Assembly (NCBI GenBank): GCA_946800325.1
Contig: OX326959.1
Coordinates: forward strand, 53,222,784 to 53,286,783
DNA: 64,000 bases
Direction: 5' to 3'
Source: Luzula sylvatica
Lineage: Eukaryota; Streptophyta; Magnoliopsida; Poales; Juncaceae
The notes below the pieces were generated by a model that ran no database searches, had not been told where the DNA came from, and was given only the letters and a program-made list of their open reading frames with translations. Positions 46,343 to 56,917 of this stretch are shown here, piece after piece (the first letter of the stretch is position 1; every line of letters starts with the position of its first letter). The position numbers and the translations under genes are program-made.

Positions 46343-47974
46343 TGAAGGAAATAATGTCCTAGGCTGAACGAAATAATGCCCTGGGCAGAACAGAATAATA
46401 CCCTAGGCTGAACTGTTCAGTTTGTATGTAAACGAATGATCATTATTATTTATGTTTGTTGATCTAATATTTTAATATTTGATTAAAGTTTCATTTAATA
46501 CGTGTACTGGTTATTTAACATATTTAGGAATATGTGAATAAGCCTTGAATTGTATTACTAGTTTATACATCATCATAATATGTGATTATGATAATAAAAC
46601 TGTAGCAATGAACGTAATACGATTCTAAATGTCCCTGGTCATATATATGATGTATATAGAGATATACATGTCTAAGGAAATAGAATATATGTGTACACCA
46701 GTATATTCACATATGAGATGATTATGTTTTACTGATCATGGACATGAAATACATAGAGATGTAGTGATGTCAAATATGGAATATAGATATGTATTAGAGA
46801 CTACATATTGGACTGTCCAACTTATGAGAATATACATGGTTATTGTCATTATATATATTATCATAAACAAATAGAATTTTAGTTCTTTGACCTGAGGTTA
46901 TCATTAGATTTCTCACCAGTGAATTGTGATACTTAGATATGTTTCTTTGTTATCTTTAACCGGGTAATCAAGATCATCATTGGGTATTACATGAAGCATG
47001 TTGGAGGATGTGAATTAGAATTGAAGGAAATGCGTGGCCACGCTCAATAAGATTAACATGTGTTGTTAATACTAATTGAACATTCAATATAATTCTATAT
47101 CGGGAAAGAGTTAAGTTGATTTAGAAAGGATGACATTTGACCATGTCTTTGATCAACATATATCGTATGAACAAGAGAGCTAGTAATTTATCTATTTGAT
47201 AAATAGCTTATGATCACAAATCATTAATTTAATTTGGGTAGTCATAATGCCTTGCTAGAGGCCAATTATGATTTGCATAGTTAAATGGAGATTTAATATG
47301 CTGCCAACATTAAATAAACATATAGGGTCACACACAAAGACAAGTTTGGATTGGACACATAAAATCAAATAAAGATGAAGAGGTGTAAAGCATTAATTGA
47401 ATGCTACATGTATGTATGGATGCATTGTATTAATACTCAGGATATCATTCATTTGATGAAGATATTTTGTGAGCATTGGATGCCACAAAAGTGGTTGGAA
47501 TTCTAAGAGTTTTCCACTTGATTATAAATACACACCTAAACCTCTTCATAAATAAGGATATATTCACTCAATCTCTTGGGCAGAATTTTGACTCAAAGAA
47601 TTTCGAATTTGGAGAGTAAAACTTAGAGAAAATAGTTTTCTTAGAGAGAAAGAAAAGAGTGAAGCTTGGCTGAATTTCTTTGTGAAAGAAAAGAGAAGCA
47701 AGCAGATTTTCTGAAGGGAGGAAGAGACCGACTAGCATCGGGAGTCTTCACATCCAAGTCGAACGAGTCGCGTGTGGATACCTCTAGAGTGTGGTGCCGA
47801 GTTTGGAGCATCGCTTGAAGTGATCGTCCTTGCTTCCTTCAACCAGATTTGAACTAAATCTGAGGTATAAATTTTGAAACTCTTCCTTCGTATCTAATTA
47901 GCGATACACAGATCCATGGCTTAAGGGGTTCGGGTAAGTTCCGCTGTGCAATAAGGTTGCCCGAAAACCTAACA
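46343..47974 (+). mobile_element. Solo Copia LTR (1632 bp)
   Basis: Starts TGAAGGAAATAATG and ends CCTAACA (TG...CA), with the exact 5-bp duplication CATTG at 46338-46342 and 47975-47979. A TATA box (tataaata, 47523-47530) and a U5-like tail place it in plus orientation. The motif order matches the LTR at 860-2948, so both belong to related Copia families. No internal sequence remains, so it arose by recombination between two LTRs. The first 90 bases carry three copies of an ataatgccctaggctgaac-like unit. Confidence 0.88.
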
Positions 47975-48027
47975 CATTGCTAGTTGCTTATAAAGTTTTT
48001 GTGGTTTATTATATTTTCATATGTAAT

Positions 48028-48770
48028 CAGGGGCGGAACCAGACATGAAAATTAAAGGAGGCCGAGAATTTTTTTTTTTTTTTTTATCTAATATTATTAA
48101 AACATGACTTACAAAATAAAAAATAAAAACATAATCCTATTGAATTATAAGTTAATTTCAAAAGTATATATTTGTCTAAAATAATAAAATATCCAAAATA
48201 AATCCAATTTAAACGTAGTGGAACCCGTCTTTTATGCATTAAAGAAACTTTTCTATAATTTTAAAGATTCGGCAATTTTTTTTTCAATATAAACAGTCAA
48301 ATAGTTAATTAAAAACATCCTCCATTATAACAAAATTAAGAAACACTGTGCACAAATTTTTAGTGAAATCCCCAAATAATTGATCTAATTTTATCTATTA
48401 GTTTTATTTTTCTTACTACTAGATTTTGCACGTTTAATACAAAATTAATTACGAACCTTGAAAATTAAAAAAAAACTTGAAGAGGATACTTGTTTGCGAT
48501 AACTTGCTTTTATTTTATTTGTAGTTTGAAAAAGATTGAGTTGTTTTGACAAAAATTTGGTGGAGTTCACAAGAAAAAAAACATGAAATACATAAGATAA
48601 GAGACATTTGTAAATTGAGGAAGAAGTATGATATATTATGTTGGGATCGTGAAAATTGATTTTTATTGAATGATATTGGGCCAGGCCATTGAATGTGCAT
48701 GTAATTGCATGTCAAATTATATCCTAAAATATCGAAAATAGAATTATAATTTATAGAAGGGGCCAAATAA
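48028..48770. mobile_element. Left part of a hAT-type element (CAGGGGCGGA family)
   Basis: Begins CAGGGGCGGAACCAG at 48028, the terminus of a very common plant hAT-type family, followed by AT-rich sequence. No matching right end with a duplication was found before the next element of the same family at 48771, so it may be truncated. Confidence 0.45.
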
Positions 48771-48811
48771 CATAGACGGAACCAGAAGCAAAAGTTGTGT
48801 GGGTGGGTGGT

Positions 48812-48842
<31 letters not shown>

Positions 48843-49060
48843 TGGTTACCAAAAAAAATACCACTCCTAGTAAGATACGGGACTCAAACTTGCAACCCAT
48901 AATAACAAATTCAAGAAACTTTCCACTTGAACCACTATAATCTTGTGAAATAATACAACCAATTTTATTTTTAACATGTCTATAGAAGTATATATAGGCG
49001 TTTTCGATTTGTTTAGGGGTGGAGGGGGGGACCCCGCTAGTCCCCCTGGTTCCGTCCCTG
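48771..49060. mobile_element. hAT-type miniature element with poly-G
   Basis: 290 bp. Left end CATAGACGGAACCAG; right end on the other strand CAGGGACGGAACCAG. The flanks CCAAATAA (48763-48770) and CCAAATAG (49061-49068) match at 7 of 8 bases, as for an 8-bp hAT duplication. It contains a run of 28 G at 48812-48839. Confidence 0.75.
48812..48839 (+). repeat. Poly-G tract (28 G)
   Basis: Homopolymer preceded by gggtgggtggt, so the plus strand can form G-quadruplexes. Length is prone to assembly error. Confidence 0.85.
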
Positions 49061-49631
49061 CCAAATAGTACATTATACCCGGATACAATAGTAAATTTTA
49101 GATATCATGGAGGGAGCCAAGACTCCCCTTGGTTTCTCCTTTGTCCATTGTATGTAATATCATTTTTTGAAGAATAATATGCAATATTATTTCTATATTC
49201 ACCTTAATTAGTTTTGCAAATACTATATATATTTGTATTTCTGCAATATTATATATATATTTATACATGCATTTAAAGATGATCTTTTTATTTGGATACG
49301 TACATATTTTAATTTGACAGAATATGAATTGTGTTGGATTCACATGTCATCAATATATATTCACATATATTCAAAAAAACAGATAGTTGTTTCAGTTTAT
49401 GTTTTTTATAAGTTTCATACAAATTATCACCAAAAACATACAATTCTCTCAAGGGGCTGTACGCTGTACCCATAATTGTGTAACTTTTTTTCTTCTTCTT
49501 ATTAATACAAGACATGGAAATGCTGAAATGACTTTCCCTTTTTCAAAAAAAAAGAAAAGAAAAAAAAAAAAACATACAATTCAACCAAATTGAAAAAAGA
49601 AAAAGAAATAGGATTTGAAATTTAAAAATCC

Positions 49632-49832
49632 CTACCAACAAGAAGTGTGATAAACCCTAAAAACTCTTCTTCTTGGCCTGTTACACATCACAAGTACAAT
49701 AAACCCTATAATCCCAACCAAAATTCCAAATCCAATTATCGTTTGAACTGTATCGTCTTTCTTTTCGGATTTCGATTGTTGGATTATCCATGGATATGAT
49801 CCAGAACATCCGCAACACCCCATACACGCCAT
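49632..49832 (-). CDS. Possible small Cys-rich membrane protein (66 aa)
   Basis: I do not recognise it. The frame starts at an ATG in a good context (gccATGGcg). It has a Cys-rich head (MACMGCCGCSGSYPW), a charged linker (QQSKSEKKDDT), one strong membrane segment (residues about 31-50, IIGFGILVGIIGFIVLVMC) and a basic tail (NRPRRRVFRVYHTSCW). The head could be S-acylated. The arrangement is that of many small plant membrane proteins, which favours a real gene. Against it, the length is small and there is no family evidence. It stands alone between a hAT element and the PTAR1-like gene, which is transcribed away from it. Confidence 0.45.
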   Translation of the reverse strand: MACMGCCGCSGSYPWIIQQSKSEKKDDTVQTIIGFGILVGIIGFIVLVMCNRPRRRVFRVYHTSCW

Positions 49833-50430
49833 GGCGTTTCTTTTCTTCGCTTTTCGTTATTCTTTTTAGTTGCTTTACACTTTGTGAAGGAAAAGAAACA
49901 AACTAAAAGTTTTTATTGTAGAAAAAAAGTTTTTATTAGTTTTACTTGATCCATATGGTATGACCAATTAATATTAGTAGAGTGATTACCTTGATTAAGC
50001 AATACTAAAATAATAATTTATGCAAGTTCGCCTTGTATGTATAAGAAAATTATTTGACAAGTCATTTAGGTCTATTTTTTAGTTTTTTTAGAAATTTCTG
50101 TCTCACTTACATCTTACATAATTACTTGCACTCAACTATGTTATCAGAAAAATACTTTTATATAAATAATATTGAAAGGGATGTGAATTTAATAAAAAAA
50201 AATAGAAATTTCAGGGGTGGTGCTTTTGGCCTCAAATTCATTATGTGTTACCTTTACGCTTTACCCATTAAACAATATAATCCGGGATTTCAAATCTCAT
50301 GGTATATAACTCGTATTTGAAATCCTGGATTGTGTATGACCCGGTTGTATTGACCACCCATAATCTTCAAATCATTTCAGCAAAATCAAGCTGAGGGTTT
50401 TTCAATCGAGAAATCAAATTCAATCGCGAA
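49833..50430. other. Intergenic stretch between divergent genes
   Basis: Shared upstream region of the small membrane ORF and the PTAR1-like gene. It is AT-rich, and I see no repeat or coding sequence. Confidence 0.5.
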
Positions 50431-52473
50431 ATGGAAGGAGATGATTTGCTGTTGCAACTGGAGCAAATTCTAGAGGATGACGATCAAATGTAAGCTTACT
50501 CAAACCCCAATCTTTATCTTAGTTTTTTTGTATAATTTTCCATCATTGAAGATGTATATATAATGATAGTATTATGAATTTTTAGTATGTTGAATTCATT
50601 TTTGCAGAGATGAGATAGGCTTCATACCTCCAACTCAATTCGAATCACTCGATTCCGATTCGGACTCGAATTATTCGCAATCCAACAGTAAATATTTCTG
50701 GAGTAAAGATCACAAATTAGCAATTTCTTCTGAAATTCTTCCCTCTCTCTATAAATCAGCGATTAAAGCCCATTCGAATGCTAGGAACCTCTTTAATATT
50801 ACTGCTAATTCACCGAGCAAAGAAAATCACTCTTTTATTGATATAATTGATCTGTTAAAGCATAGTAAAGCCCTTGTGATTCTTAGCCCTAATTTTCCCA
50901 CAGCTTGGAACTCGAGGAAGTTAATATTATCAAAAGAAGACAATGTAATTATTTACATTAATGAACTTCGTTTATCGAATTTGATTCTTTCTTATTCGCC
51001 AAAGAGCGAATCTGCATGGACTCACAGGTAATAATTCTCGCTTATTTTGTTTAGGTATTTGAGTACTTTAAATGTTAATATATTTGTTAATTTTTATAAT
51101 GTTCAGGAGGTGGGTGATAAAGTTTTTTGCAGATAAATTTCGTAATATTGAGGAAACAATAAGTAATGAATCTGAACTCGTGAAGAAAATTTGTGAGGTT
51201 TATATATTTTCATCACAACTTTAATTGAAATAATAAATCAAAATCTTGATGAAATTTCAATACCAATTTTTTTTTTGTTGTTCTTTAATTGCAGAAATTT
51301 AAAATGAATTATCGTGCATGGAATCATCAATGTTGGGTTGTTAGCTACATGACAAAACAACAGGTTATTTTTCTTAATTCGTATATATTATTTTATTATT
51401 TAGATTTGTTCCTAGTAAATTCATGAGAAGGGCTTTTATTTTATTTTCGATAATATTTTCTTGTTCAGGTTCTTGAAGAGCTGAAAAATTCAAGAAAATG
51501 GGCTGAATTGCATATTTCTGATAATAGCTGCTTCCATTTCAGAACCGTTAAGATTTAAATAATCCAACTTTACCATTTTACCCTTTTGTTAGAAATTGGA
51601 TATTAATGATATTTTATTCATTTTGCAGTGCTTGCTACTGAAAATAATGGAAATTAGCAATGACTGTGATGTTCGTCTCTTATGGGAGGTAATAATTCTC
51701 AATTCTTCTAATAAATAAATAAATAATTTTTTATTAAGCTTATGCATGTAAATGATGAAAGTATCAAATGGCGAAAAAAGAATTAATGTCATGAAATTTG
51801 ACAGGATGAGCTTAAATAATTTTTTATTAAGCTTATCCATGTAAATGATGAAAGTATCAAATGGCGAAAAAAGAATTAATGTCATGAAATTTGACAGGAT
51901 GAGCTTAAATGGAATGAACTGCTTATCACGCGTTACATAGGCAGAGAGGTAAAAATTAATCCTTCAAAATATATCAAGTTCGATGCAAATTCATTCAAAT
52001 GCAGAGGCTTATTAGTAAATTATACCTTATTTTTTTAATAAAATACAGGCGTTATGGGTTCATCGTCGATTCCTCTCCTGCTGCTATATAAACCGATTTT
52101 TATCGAGTCAAAAACCAAACTCTAATTTGGAGAATCAACTTGAAAATAATAATTTGAATTTGGAATTGTTTCTGGACCAAGAAGTCAAATTGGCACGAAA
52201 TTGTTTGAGCGCTCCCCCTGATGAATTCGAAGACACTCAAGTTCAGTCTCGGCTCGCAATTTCGTATCTTCTTTGGATATCTAAGGTTAGTCCAGTATAA
52301 ATAATTATCATTTAGACCCCTGTATATTGACTATTGAGAATATGAAATTATCATTCCAGAAAGTTCCACTTATCGGGTCTCAAATCCGTGAGAGATTAAG
52401 GGAGGTGACAGATGTCACTTCCCTATTGGTGAAGCTTTGTCCCGAGAAGGCTACGTTTTGGACAAGTATATAA
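50431..52473 (+). CDS. PTAR1-like protein prenyltransferase alpha-subunit repeat protein (392 aa)
   Basis: Nine exons in one frame: 50431-50489, 50608-51027, 51107-51197, 51295-51363, 51469-51546, 51629-51688, 51898-51948, 52049-52285 and 52360-52473. The PPTA repeats are recognised by their paired W-NxR cores: FPTAWNSRKLIL, SESAWTHRRWVI, NYRAWNHQCWVV and ALWVHRRFL. These helical repeats form the alpha subunit of protein prenyltransferases. In animals PTAR1 pairs with a RabGGTase-type beta subunit as the third-class geranylgeranyltransferase; for the plant protein (Arabidopsis relative At1g10095) the role is not known to me. The acidic N-terminus (LEQILEDDDQIDEIGF) lies before the repeats. 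Intron 6 carries a 93-bp tandem duplication that doubles the acceptor. Convergent with the CASP-like gene, 211 bases apart. Confidence 0.9.
51720..51906 (+). repeat. 93-bp tandem duplication with a doubled 3' splice site
   Basis: Copy 1 (from about 51720) and copy 2 (from about 51813) are the same except for one seen change (gcttatgcatg against gcttatccatg). Each ends with ttgacag|gatgagcttaaat. Only the downstream acceptor (exon from 51898) leads into tgg aat gaa; the upstream one (exon from 51805) gives DELK and then TAA. Confidence 0.92.
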
Positions 52474-52684
52474 ACTCGATCTACATTTCCATCTAATTGA
52501 TTTTTATTTTATTTTTTATGGGTATTTTTTATCAAATAGTTAGAAATTTACCAAATTGCCCTTGACACAATTTTTATATATTCAAATAACAAAACGCAAC
52601 TAAACGCATAAAACACACGCAAATAAAATAAATTACAAACTAAAATAACAACACGAAATTGAATATACATATATAAAGTAGGCA

Positions 52685-54752
52685 TCAGTGGCGAATCCTG
52701 CGAGAGAGAGAGAATGCAGAGAGCACGACGAGGAGGACGAGAATTATCGAAGCAAAGAGAGATAACGCAACACTACTTCCCCCAAATCGGCAAAACTTTC
52801 CATAAACACCGCAAATTTTGCCCCAATTAGTGTGAGAATTTCCTTTCAGTCCAAGATAGGCAACCGCCCCTCCAGCGCCCGTGGCCGATGCCATAATACC
52901 TGCCATTAACTGCATAAACAAAATTAATGAGAATATGTTCATTTAATTTGTAATCTTGTAGGGGTATATATGTGAATGTGATATTTAGAAATTCTGTTAT
53001 TTTAATAATAAGATGATTGAGATAATGATTTTGATTTTTATATGGTCTGTATTTTTTTACTTTTCACTGTTTATTGGCATAGGCTCGTAGACAAGTCAAA
53101 AATCAAACTAGAGAATTAGGTACTTCAATTTGATTTGTCTCCTAAGTTTCAAACAAGTAACAGCCACTCGATTACTTTCAAGTTGGTTTTTTCTCATCAA
53201 ATATTGCAATCAATTGTGGAAAATTAAGGCTTATAATAAAATAATATGAAACTAATGGAATAATTCCCTACTAAGCTAATATAACATTATGGGAAATTTT
53301 CAAATAACCCCTATCTTGTTTTGAATTTGTACAAAAAAAAACCCATTTTTTGGATATAAAAAAAAAAATCCTTCCCAAACTTTTCATTTTCATATACCCC
53401 TTGTAGGACATTTCATGGTGTTGAAAATATTTTTGACCAAAATATCCCTCTATTTTTCACATTTAACTATATTGAACCTTTTTGTATTGTTTTATTAATT
53501 TAAAAATCTCCATAAATATTTTTTTAACATATACTAATTTAAAAAAAATTATATGTCATGTACATAGTTTTAATATTTTATTTATTATATATTTGTCATA
53601 AAAAATCAGCATAAAATAATAATAACGATATAAAAAATCATTCTTGAAAATATCTTGACAAAATAATACAATTTCAGCATTTAGTTTTAATTCTCAACAG
53701 TTGTTAATAAAAATTAACTGCTAAAATAGTATTTCTTGTCAAATTATATGTATTGTAGCTAGTTTTAATTTCAGCAGCTAGTTTGATTGCATCATCTAGT
53801 TTGATTTCAGCATGAATAATGAATGAACATTAAAACTAAATGTTATAATAGTATTATATTTCTAAAAGAAATTTAACTGTTTTGAATTTTTTGGAATAAA
53901 ATATTATTTAAAATGTATTTTTTATTTCCCATAAATTTGTTTAATTACTATTTCATGAACTTTTCGAGAAATTTATATTATTATTATTTTCAAAAATTAT
54001 TACTACTATTATTATTAATAATAAATTATCTATATTATTAAATTATTAAATTTATTTTATTTCCATAAATTATTTATTATTATTATTAAAAATAAAAAAA
54101 ATTGCTTGAAGGGTAATTTGGTCATTAGAAAAATATAACATTTTAATTAAATTAATTTGATGATAGGGGGTTAGATGAAAATGAAAAGTTTGGGGGAGAT
54201 TTTTTTTTTGGAGTTCTGAAGAAATTGAGGTTCTTTTTGAAATAACAAGAAAAGTTAGGGTTTTTTTTCGAATTTTTTTCTAAAATTATTCATTCAATTG
54301 CTTACCGTGTCCAAAACAATTAGGTTGAACAAAATCTTTGGAGATGATGCAGTCTTTGATATGAGAACACAAGAACTCAAGATTGTTATGACACTATACA
54401 AACATGTCACTGAAAGGGCCACCAACAAATATCTACACAAACACACACAATAAATTAGTATATAAACAATAAAGTTCAAATATTTACATAAATAAGAATT
54501 ATTCAATACTTACATTAGGGCCGGCGAGTAGTTGAATTTAGCGTCCCGTCTCACCACGCCAATGGGTGCCGGAAAGACGGCAACGATTTTACTTTCTTTG
54601 CTGGTAACCAGTACGACTAAAGCAGACACGGATGCAGCCAGAAGTAGGAGCCTCAGAACGAAATCAACACGAAAATAATTCGGTGGGGGATTGTTTGAAA
54701 CCGTATGTCCCGATTCGGGTTCGAACTTGCCGGTATTTTCTGTGGAGGCCAT
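52685..54752 (-). CDS. CASP-like membrane protein, subfamily 1D type (196 aa)
   Basis: Three exons: 54514-54752, 54306-54432 and 52685-52909. Four membrane segments: residues about 32-52 ([17 protein letters not shown]), 79-100 ([18 protein letters not shown]), 110-140 (ending [10 protein letters not shown]) and 168-190 ([19 protein letters not shown]), with both ends in the cytosol. The second loop has [19 protein letters not shown], typical of CASP-like subfamily 1. CASPs form the scaffold of the Casparian strip; CASP-like relatives are plasma-membrane proteins of mostly unknown role. The closest remembered relative is Arabidopsis CASPL1D1 (At4g15610). Intron 2 is 1396 bp and holds an inverted-repeat element. 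Confidence 0.88.
53293..54280. mobile_element. Inverted-repeat element in the CASP-like intron
   Basis: The left arm (53293-53400, with 'cccaaacttttcattttcat' near its inner end) pairs with the right arm (about 54170-54280, which reads the same on the other strand). Arms are about 100 bases and imperfect. The centre is AT-rich with no coding frame. Exact ends and target duplication are unclear. The arms resemble the block at 5675-5870. Confidence 0.6.
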
Positions 54753-55235
54753 ATTTGGTGCAACTTTTTCTAGGGTTGTGTTTTTGTTTTGAGAAGAAAA
54801 TGTTGGTTTTTGAGGGGGGTTTGAAGAATGAAGAAGAGATAATGCAAGAGGTAGTTTTTTATAGACGTATAGAGTTTAAGTTGTGATAAGCAAAGTCTAA
54901 TTTATTTGCCTTGCTTTCAAGGTGTGAATTTGAAAAATCCTAGTGAGGTAATTATTTGTGGATTATCTTGAGAGATTTTATTTTGTTTGGCAGTTGAATG
55001 ATTGTTGTTGACTGAATTAATGATTGAGTTTGGTTATAGTGCTCCCCATGGCTACCAATATATATGAAGTGTTCCATAAATTATCAAGGGTGTTTTTGAA
55101 ATAAAATATTGGAAATTAATTCACTGTAAAAGTTAGCAAATATTTTGTCAAATATATTATATATTAGTAATTATTATAAAAGATACTAACTTTTCATCAT
55201 ATTAAACATGTCAAAAAACTTGAAAATTCAACCAA
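54753..55235. other. Upstream region of the 1D-type CASP-like gene
   Basis: Presumed leader and promoter (minus strand). It is AT-rich without a clear element. Confidence 0.4.
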
Positions 55236-55487
55236 ATATATGGTGCCCCTCAAATTCCTCCCAACATCATATGTATCATCGATTAACAATTAATTAACAT
55301 CATAATTAACAAAAATATATCACATTAACAATTAATTGATATATAATTAAAATACATATGAATTAATATTTTTTAATTAATATCAATTAATCGTTAATGT
55401 AGTGTCTTTTGTTAATTATCATGTTAATTAATTGTTAATTAGTGATATAGATAACGTAGGAGGGAATTTGAGGGGCATGATATAATT
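55236..55487. mobile_element. Miniature inverted-repeat element, family A, copy 1
   Basis: Left end 'atatggtgcccctcaaattc' and right end, on the other strand, 'atcatgcccctcaaattccc'. The inside is full of ttaattgatat-type sequence that folds back on itself. A related copy lies at 56563-56785. Confidence 0.65.
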
Positions 55488-55734
55488 ATCCATAAACTAT
55501 ATAGTTGTATATCTGCATATCATGACCTAAGAAAAAGATACGCAATGTAAATAGTACGATCGTGTTGCATAATTGGACAACGAATGTGTGAGCTGGCATC
55601 TAATCTCATGCTATTGTTATTAGACTTCTACTCTATATGCTACAACCAGCAGTACCCAACACATGCACACAAATTATTGTGCAAATTAATTGTTGACTGA
55701 ATTTCATTGAGGACGAGCATGTTCATATGAGTGC

Positions 55735-55904
55735 GAGTAATGATACAGTCCGCGAATAATTACCCACGAATTTATCGCGAATGTCACGTGACAGCAGATG
55801 ATTGGCTGTAACTTTTACTCAATTTTATTGCAGCCAATCATCGACTGCCACGTGACATTCGCGGTAAATTCATGGGTAATAATTCGCGGACTGTATTATT
55901 ACTC
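55735..55904. mobile_element. Near-perfect fold-back element (Mutator-like MITE)
   Basis: 170 bp made of two arms of about 75 bases (GAGTAATGATACAGTCCGCG on the left; GAGTAATAATACAGTCCGCG on the right read on the other strand) with a short loop. The flanks TATGAGTGC (55726-55734) and TATGAGTGT (55905-55913) match at 8 of 9 bases. Each arm carries a CACGTG core and an attggctg / cagccaat block. Confidence 0.88.
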
Positions 55905-56562
55905 TATGAGTGTTGCTAATTAGAATATTTAAATAAATACTCGAGTTATTATATTTAGTTTTTTACATTATTTATTATGGGTTTAGAATTGTTGTCGTAT
56001 GATATTACGAGTACAAATTTTGATGAATTCGAATTTAAAGTATCAGGACTCAAATAATTATTTAAATATTTTAGCATCATTTTATAATGTATGATCGTGA
56101 AATCTATTTGGGAAAAAATCGAGAGCGTACATATTTTTACATTATAAGATGCATATATTAACTTACTAATGATGTATACAGATATTTTTTTAAAGGATCG
56201 AAAGAGAACGGGTAGCATTCCAAATGCATGAATTGTTTTTGCGCTCAAAAATACATTGAAGGTCATTCGGAAGTCAATTCATTGGAGTGCAAAAAAATTT
56301 CTTTTTTTAAATATCAAAATTGGCTAGGCTAAAATTACTTGAGCCTATAGTTTTAATCAAAATATCTGATCACTTACATAAATTTGGAAAGTACTTAACA
56401 TGTTCAATTCAAGTACCTTTAGCAATTCCTTAATATAATGTGTGCATGCAATTAATGTTGGAGATTTGCTTTTGAGAAATTTCCCCTTCATTGACGCATG
56501 GTTATCCCCAACGAACACAGCTGCCATGTTAAAACAGGCCAACTTGATATTTTTAAAGGAGG

Positions 56563-56785
56563 CCATATATGGTGTCCTTCAAATTCTCCCCAACATTCTC
56601 TATATGATCTATTAATAATTAATTAACAAGGTAATTAACAAAAAAATATTCTATTAACGATTAATTGATATATACTTAAAATACATATGAATTAACATTT
56701 TTTAATCAATATCAATTAACCGTTAATAGAGTGTATTTTTGTTAATCATCATGTTAATTAATTGTTAATATGTGATACAGAGGAT
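56563..56785. mobile_element. Miniature element, family A, copy 2 (right end lost)
   Basis: Starts 'ccatatatggtgtccttcaa' and runs parallel to the copy at 55236 (same 'aattaattgatatat', 'aaaatacatatgaatta' and 'gttaattaattgttaat' blocks). The right terminus is replaced by a TG repeat at about 56787-56829. Confidence 0.6.
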
Positions 56786-56786
56786 T

Positions 56787-56829
56787 TTGTGTGTGTGTGT
56801 GTGGGTGTGGGGTGTGTGTGTGTGTGTGG
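56787..56829 (+). repeat. Imperfect (TG)n tract
   Basis: Run of tg with ggg interruptions, placed where the right end of the family-A element would be. Confidence 0.8.
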
Positions 56830-56917
56830 TGGGATTTTCCTTTTTAAAGTACACACTAGTAATGGTTGAAGGCCCGAGATAATTATATGGAAGTTTTAAA
56901 ATGAAAAAACCTCATAA

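Larger units (their letters stand above)
45326..47983 (+). mobile_element. Non-autonomous Helitron split by a solo LTR
   Basis: The proposed 5' end is A|TCTATATATTATTATT at 45326. The 3' end is the hairpin CCCGCGCAATTGCGCGGG (46319-46336), then ccattg, then CTAG|T at 47980-47984. The hairpin followed a few bases later by CTAG and a T is the known Helitron terminator, and A|T is the known insertion site. A 1632-bp LTR plus its 5-bp duplication lies between hairpin and CTAG; without it the Helitron is about 1.0 kb. No Rep/helicase frame. The 5' end could also be one of the nearby TC dinucleotides at 45312-45322. Confidence 0.7.
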
